From assembly GCA_031841125.1 (NCBI GenBank), contig CM063110.1, positions 54,349,946-54,413,945 of the forward strand: 64,000 nucleotides of DNA, in the 5' to 3' direction. Position numbers and translations under genes: made by a program. Shown here piece by piece: positions 59,429-64,000 of this stretch; positions within the stretch are counted from its first letter, which is position 1, and each line of letters begins with the position of its first letter. The DNA is from Acanthococcus lagerstroemiae. Lineage: Eukaryota > Arthropoda > Insecta > Hemiptera > Eriococcidae. The notes beneath the pieces are model-generated. The model did no database searches. It was not told where the DNA came from and worked only from the letters and a program-made list of their open reading frames with translations.

Positions 59429-59849
59429 AACAAGGCTATCTCAGAAACAATTTACGATACCATAAGGCTCAGTATAGCCCCCGAAATCCAAAATAAAATT
59501 ACAACTACAAACCCAAATAAAATGAAGGAAAAGCGTAACGAGACTCCAATGCAACGTTGGGACAAGATTAGGGAACTAATTAGATCAAGGGAACGCCTGA
59601 AAAATAAAAAGTTCTTGTCAAAACAGAAAAAATAGAACTAAATATACCTACTGTGTAAATTGGTAAAGAAAGAATTCAGAACCCGAAAACAACTGAAATA
59701 ACAAAAAATAATTGAGGACACTCTAAACGGTATCAAAAGTATCAAAAAAATGTGGAGAAGCTTATCGGAGAGCAAAAACTGAACTGACTGTCTAATTAAC
59801 TCAAAGGAGTAAAGATTGATGACAGATTTGAAATGAATGAGGTAGTCAC

Positions 59850-61235
59850 CGAGTTCCATTTCCAACTGTTTTACTTTTTTATTTTTACTTTTACAGCCGT
59901 TCATTCGTCGTACATACATTAGGCCCCGGAAATTGGAAGGGGGCGGGGGCGTTGTGACGTAGAATGCACCCATTTTCGGACCCTGGCATCCATCGCCTTT
60001 TTCCATCATAACCTGTCCCTTCTCACTCTTCCCCACAGTATCCCAAATTCCTTCGTAATTTCGTTCCTCCACCTTATAGGTAGTCTACCCTTTTTTCTTT
60101 TCTATTCTCTGGGTGACCATTCTGCTGTCACCTTCCCCCATTTGTCTGTGTCTCTCACCAGATGCCCTGCGAATCCTAATTTTGGCTTCTTTATTCTTTC
60201 TCCAATATCTTTCGAGCCCATCCTTCCAAGTGTTTCTGTCAGACTTTTGATGCGTATTCCCATAGTACTTTCTAATTTGCTCTTCACCCGAGTCCTGGAA
60301 TCTGCCCTTTCGAGCATTACTTCAGAGACGTCCGGGAGGTTGTTAGGGCTGTCTTAGCTCTCTTCCCTTCTGGCCGAAAAATCGGCCTAGGTCAAAAATT
60401 CTAGCGAGTTGGTACATGGGCTCGAACCCGAGACCTCCGGATTCTGAGACCAAAGCGCTATCCATCCGGCCAACCAGACCTCTATTCTCATAGTACTATG
60501 AAGCATCCTAAAGTGTGTTACCCTCAAGCTTTCGTATTGTGCATTAGTCGAAGACTAGGTTTGTGCTCCGTAGGTGAGGGTGGGTACCACACATTGGTCC
60601 AGTGTTTTAATTTTTTTCCCTATTGGTAAGTTACACTTTAGAAACTTTTCCAAGCTTTCGCGGTTCTTGCCCTCAGCTCCAGTTTCCCTCTATTTTCAAA
60701 AGCTACCATTTGCCCTAAATATGTATTTGTAATTATATTTCACCACTTTTCGATTTTTGTACCCCTGCCTTCAATTTTCCCTCCTTTTATTTGACATCAG
60801 CTTGGTTTTTTGTCTAGTTTATTGACATTCCAACCCTTCTACTTTCGGTATTGAGTTTTTCTGCCATCTGTTGTAATTCCTCTATTTCATTACTTAGCAA
60901 CAAAATATCATCTACGTATCGTATGTTATTCAGCCATCGACCATTTATCCTTATCCCTTTTTCTCCCAATTTAATCTCCGAAACATCCCCTCCAGTACAG
61001 CATCAATGAATAGGTTGGGAGACAGAGGGCCTCCCTGCTTCTTTCCTTTCTGTATTTCAAATTTTTCTCCAATTCTGTCCGACCTTACGTATGCTGTTAT
61101 TTTCCCGTACAATTCCCTCAGTACTCTCTGACTCCCTGTTTTTCTATAGCACCCCATACTGCCCAGTGTCCCACCGAGTCGAATGCTTTATTGAAATCAA
61201 TGAACAAGAGACATAGTTGCATATTACACTCCCTT
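59850..61235 (-). pseudogene. Second RTE-like LINE fragment, antisense insertion
   Basis: Minus strand, in order: LCLLFIDFNKAFDSV (about 61,180-61,225); an RT block with EIQKGKKQGGPLSPNLFIDA (about 61,000-61,070); RYVDDILLLSNEIEEL (about 60,890-60,935), the Y-V/F-DD catalytic box; LELRARTAKAWKSF and PTLTYGAQT (about 60,560-60,700); and FAGHLVRDTDKWGKVTAEW (about 60,125-60,185), the conserved C-terminal 'W/F-A-G-H-x-x-R' motif. A SINE interrupts it at 60,270-60,482. It has stops and frameshifts and lacks the endonuclease. It splits the linker/RT of the plus-strand RTE LINE. Confidence 0.8.
60270..60482 (-). mobile_element. tRNA-SINE inside antisense LINE, 15-bp TSD
   Basis: TATTCCCATAGTACT (60,255-60,269) and TATTCTCATAGTACT (60,483-60,497) flank it, differing at one base. 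The minus-strand head has box A TTGGCCGGATGG (decayed) and box B GGGTTCGAGCCC. Removing it rejoins the LINE reading HSTMGIRIKSLTE. Confidence 0.9.
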
Positions 61236-62600
61236 GATTTTCGACTATACGAGGATAAAAATAAGGACCAAAATAGTGAACTAAACTCTGGAAACACAGA
61301 CGAAGTACCCCACTTTGTGGTACCCGAGATTGAAGAAATAATAAAAAAACTAAAAAAAGAAAAAGCATCGGGAGCAGACAAAATCACCGATGAACACATA
61401 ATTTACGGTGGAGGGGGGGGGGGACTCTTTGGTCAGGTACTTCACCCATCTCTTCAATTTGGTTCTACTGACTGGGAAAATCCCTTCTAAATGGAAGAAA
61501 TCTGATATAATTTTGATATTCACAAAAAGGAGACAGGCACAGCATAAAAAACTACAAACCAATCAGCCGTATCCCAGTTCTGACAAATTCTTTTCCAAAA
61601 CTACTAGAAACTAGAATAAATAAACAGCTAAACGAAAACCAACCTTATGAACAGGAGGGCTTCCGGAGTGGTTTTTCAACAAAATAGATCATTTTTTGTT
61701 CACGATAAAACAAGTTATAGAAAATGCCGAACAACACCAATAATTCGTACTTCACTTAGCGTTTGCCGACTATGAAAAGGCTTTTGATCCGCTTAAGCAC
61801 AGCTTTTTGATCAAAACTCTGCGCTTAACCAATGAATCATCTGGGAAAATCTTCTCACTAATTAATGAAATGTACATCCACGTGGAAGCGCGAATTGTAA
61901 TTGAGCGGTTGGGTCGGTACTTCGCCATAGACAGGGTGGCGAAACAGAGGGACCCTTTATCACCCACCTTATTCAGTGCGGCTCGAGAAGAAGTTATGAA
62001 GAAAATAGACTAGGAGTCGAAGGGCTTACTCGTGAACGGAAACAGACTAAAACATTTAAGATTTGCAGATGACGTTACGCTAATAGCGATGTCCAAAAAT
62101 GAATTAAAGGAAAGAATAATAATTGATCTGTACATATAAGGGGAGTGAAACAACTGGTCTAAAATTCAATTTCAAAAAACCGAAAATTTATCAAATAAAA
62201 ATGGATAATCGTTGGTTATTAATCAGAAACAAATCGAGATAATGAACAAAATCAAGTATTTGGGGAAAATTATTACCTTTAACAAAAACAATAACTTGGA
62301 ATTGGACACGAGAATAGCCTGCTCTTGGAAAAAATTTTGGTTTCTAAAGAATATATTCGAGGGAAATTTTTCATTGAAACATGAAGGGCAAATTTTAGAC
62401 AACTGCGTCTTCCTCACTCTGTCATATGGGTGCCAGACCTGATCGTTCACAAAAACGAAAAGAAAAAAATTATAATAGGTACATCAAAATAATATAGAAA
62501 GAGTAATACTGGACGTAAGTAGCAGAGACAAAATCAAGTCAACAAAAATAAAATCAAAATTTAATTTTAGGGTCCATTTCGGAGTGTGAGTGCACTTGGT

Positions 62601-62745
62601 AATATTCCATTCGTAGGGTGTGCCACTTCACTTTTTTTTCCACTGATGATGGCATAACAGCCGAAAGCGCAGTGGACTACAGAAGAAGAAAAAGTGAATT
62701 GGCACACTCTACAAATGGAATATCAAAATTTAAGTACAGTATCAA
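62601..62745. repeat. Inverted-repeat element with hammerhead-like core
   Basis: The left arm ATATTCCATTCGTAGGGTGT and the complement of the right arm, ATATTCCATTTGTAGAGTGT, are followed by a matching GCCA(A/C)TTCACTTTTT. Arms are about 40 bp. The centre carries CTGATGA (62,643-62,649), a GGC/GCC stem with loop ATAACA, then GAAA (62,663-62,666), bracketed by CCACT/AGTGG. CTGATGA-stem-GAAA is the hammerhead ribozyme core and occurs in Penelope-like element termini. I could not verify stems I and III or a cleavage site. It lies in the 3' part of the RTE LINE. Confidence 0.5.
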
Positions 62746-62983
62746 CTTCCTGCACGCGATAAGGTGACTGAAGTGGGACTGGGCTGGTCACGTGACCACG
62801 GTGAAAAACAGAAGATTGGCAAAGTAGTCTCGGTTTGGTTTATGAAAGGGGGAAGAAAAAGGGGAAACAAAAGATGAGGCGGAGGGACGAAATTGATCAA
62901 CTACTCGTATTTGACCATGCGAATTATTCTCACAACAATGAACTAAAAAGAAAAACATTGAAAAATTTTGATGAAAATTGAAA

Positions 62984-63290
62984 ATCTATAATATATGTAA
63001 GAGTCTTTGTTTGTTTGTGTGTGTGTTTGTTCGTCGTTGGCTGATGAACTGTAAGAGTTGGGGAGTTTGTACTTTCTGGATGTACTCGTTCGGTACCCTT
63101 GTTAGAAAGGATCACAAAATTTTGCCTCTTCTGGACCCCCTAATTCTTGGACGTTTCGGGAGTGTTTTTCATTGAACTTCTTCGTATTATATTGAAATTT
63201 GGTAGCTGAATTGCCTTTCTTGAGAAATGATTAAGAGACAGAAATCTTTCATCTCTAATATGTATAAAAGTGATTATTTGTCTCTGCCCC
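62984..63290 (+). mobile_element. Possible Helitron-type 5' end motifs
   Basis: TCTATAATATATGTAAGAG followed by TTTGTTTGTTTGTGTG (62,990-63,027), and TCTAATATGTATAAAAGTG with TTATTTGTCTCTG (63,254-63,288), resemble the 5' ends of insect Helitrons. No 3' CTRR hairpin or Rep/helicase coding is seen. Confidence 0.2.
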
Positions 63291-63489
63291 TTTCGGCGGA
63301 TCCAGGGGCGTTAGAAATATGGTATCCACCCTTTCTGGCCATCATCGATTCTAAATTCAAAATTACACGCAATTCTACCCGCCCCCTTTCTTCCTGCTCT
63401 GTGGGGTTGCTGATGATGCTGGTGGAAGGCATTTGGCTTGGCACTCACTGAGGTAATCTTATCTGTGGTGGGTTCAAGGGGCCTGCTTG

Positions 63490-63838
63490 TAAAATATAAA
63501 ATGAAGATGAATAAAACAAAGGTGATGGTAGTCAGTAGATGGAAAGAAAACCCGATAAATAAAGAAATAGGAGGTGAAAAAGTAAAGGAGGTAAATGAAT
63601 TTAAATATTCAGGTAGTCTGATAACGAAAGATGGAAGAAGTAAAATAGAAATAAAGAGTAGAATGGAACAAGCTAAGAGGATTTTTTTTTCTTCAAAAAA
63701 TAGATATATTTAGGGCGAATATAGATTTAAAAGTAAGACTGAGATTTCCTCGCGTGTATATTTGGAGTATTGCAATTTTATAGATCTGAGACCTGAACGA
63801 TAGAAACACAAGAAAAGAAAACGGATAGAAGCTTTTGA
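63490..63838 (+). pseudogene. RTE-type LINE C-terminal fragment
   Basis: It reads NKTKVMVVSRWKENPINKEI, then GGEKVKEVNEFKYSGSLITK and DGRSKIEIKSRMEQAK (to about 63,690). This is the conserved region after the RT catalytic box ('N-x-x-K-T-K-x-M ... F-K-Y-L-G-S-x-I-T'). After frame changes, SRVYIWSIAILQI and RKRIEAFE follow (to about 63,838), matching the 'L-Y-G-S-E-x-W ... R-I-E-A-F-E' segment. It is a different copy from the 58-62.9 kb LINE. The start is truncated. Confidence 0.65.
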
Positions 63839-64000
63839 AGGACTTCAGTATTCGGCTGGTTGTGTTGTTGAGCCTCGTGGCCCCGCTGAATCTGCGTGCC
63901 ATCGTGTCCGCGGTTTCAATCGATAGGTCATGATGAAGAGTATCGTTCCGGACATACCAGGGAGCTCCCGTGATTATCCGAAGTACTTTATTTTGGAACG
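63839..64000 (-). pseudogene. Jockey-type LINE C-terminal fragment, runs off window
   Basis: The minus strand reads FQNKVLRIITGAPWYVRN then TLHHDLSIETADTMARRFSG and RLNNTTSRILKSF. The 'F-Q-x-K-x-L-R-x-I-x-x-A-P-W-Y-V-x-N-x-x-L-H-x-D-L' phrase is the conserved C-terminal region of Jockey-clade reverse transcriptases. It is in one frame over most of its length, but its 3' part meets the plus-strand RTE fragment at about 63,838. The 5' part lies beyond the window. Confidence 0.8.

Larger units (their letters stand above)
58005..62930 (+). pseudogene. RTE-type LINE, dead, multiply interrupted
   Basis: It encodes the endonuclease plus reverse transcriptase of an RTE-clade LINE in pieces. Endonuclease: ETILVGNLNNVRTL, ELEEALKKGKIDILGLAD, KGAGFLIKSKWKNK, then ATGGGTGATTTTAACAGT (MGDFNS) at 58,479-58,496. 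After the family-2 insertion: MLVDFCRMNKLQI, HMWTWITPNREYKNQIDYIL and FHSDHRLVKCE (58,916-59,150). Linker 59,330-59,635. RT: PEIEEIIKKLKKEKASGADK (61,325-61,385), LTGKIPSKWKKSDIILIF (about 61,467-61,520), ADYEKAFDPLKH, RDPLSPTLFSAAREE, RFADDVTLIAMSKNE (62,061-62,105). C-terminal: IKYLGKIITF, ELDTRIACSWKKFWFLK and LTLSYGCQT to 62,442, then WDWAGHVTT near 62,780. Many stops and frameshifts. Interrupted at 58,509, about 59,850 and about 62,600. Confidence 0.85.

Overview
This is eukaryotic, AT-rich, non-coding-dense DNA, most likely from an arthropod (probably an insect). Nothing bacterial is present: no operons, Shine-Dalgarno spacing or long intact ORFs. I found no intact host gene, rRNA gene or functional tRNA gene. 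Almost everything recognisable is decayed transposable elements: RTE-type and Jockey-type LINEs, an RNase H-bearing LINE, LINE ORF1 relics, tRNA-derived SINEs, hAT- and piggyBac-like MITEs, and two foldback-like elements whose arms are built from short tandem repeats.

Layout. 1-14.8 kb is repeat-rich intergenic DNA: a foldback-like element with 30-bp repeats (1.8-4.2 kb), a piggyBac-like MITE nested in it, an inverted-repeat element (5.4 kb), a SINE (8.5 kb) and a foldback-like element with a 71-bp repeat array (11.8-13.3 kb). 14.8-16.1 kb is a CpG-richer, apparently low-copy stretch. 16.2-17.1 kb is an antisense LINE ORF1 relic split by a TIR element. 17.8-23.3 kb (block A) carries an antisense RNase H-LINE relic split by a hAT element that itself holds a smaller TIR element. 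23.4-24.8 kb is a sense LINE ORF1 relic (PHD-like fingers, coiled coil, C-terminal domain).

24.88-42.76 kb (block B) is the key observation. It reads as a badly error-ridden second version of sequence already present in the window. 24.88-26.46 kb is a homopolymer-inflated version of about 14.8-16.9 kb. 27.06-32.2 kb is a deletion-rich version of about 17.4-23.27 kb. 32.2-42.76 kb is a mildly deletion-rich version of 48.0-58.68 kb. A clean version of the whole unit follows (block C, 42.76-58.68 kb). At sites where A and C differ, B agrees with C. The apparent 15.9-kb tandem duplication is therefore best explained as an assembly artefact (unpolished sequence filled in next to its polished equivalent). 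The simplest real locus would be roughly 1-23.3 kb joined to 48.0-64 kb, with A and C as alternative haplotypes or close copies.

48-58 kb (unit 2) holds a degenerate GAGT tetranucleotide array, a hAT MITE with a perfect 8-bp target duplication, a second TIR element, three tRNA-SINE copies, a second short interspersed family ('family 2') and an RTE reverse-transcriptase fragment. 58-63 kb is a nest: a sense RTE LINE interrupted by a family-2 element, by an antisense RTE-like LINE that itself carries a SINE, and by a small inverted-repeat element. The window ends in another RTE fragment facing an antisense Jockey fragment. No genes act together here; the content is a record of nested insertions plus assembly error.
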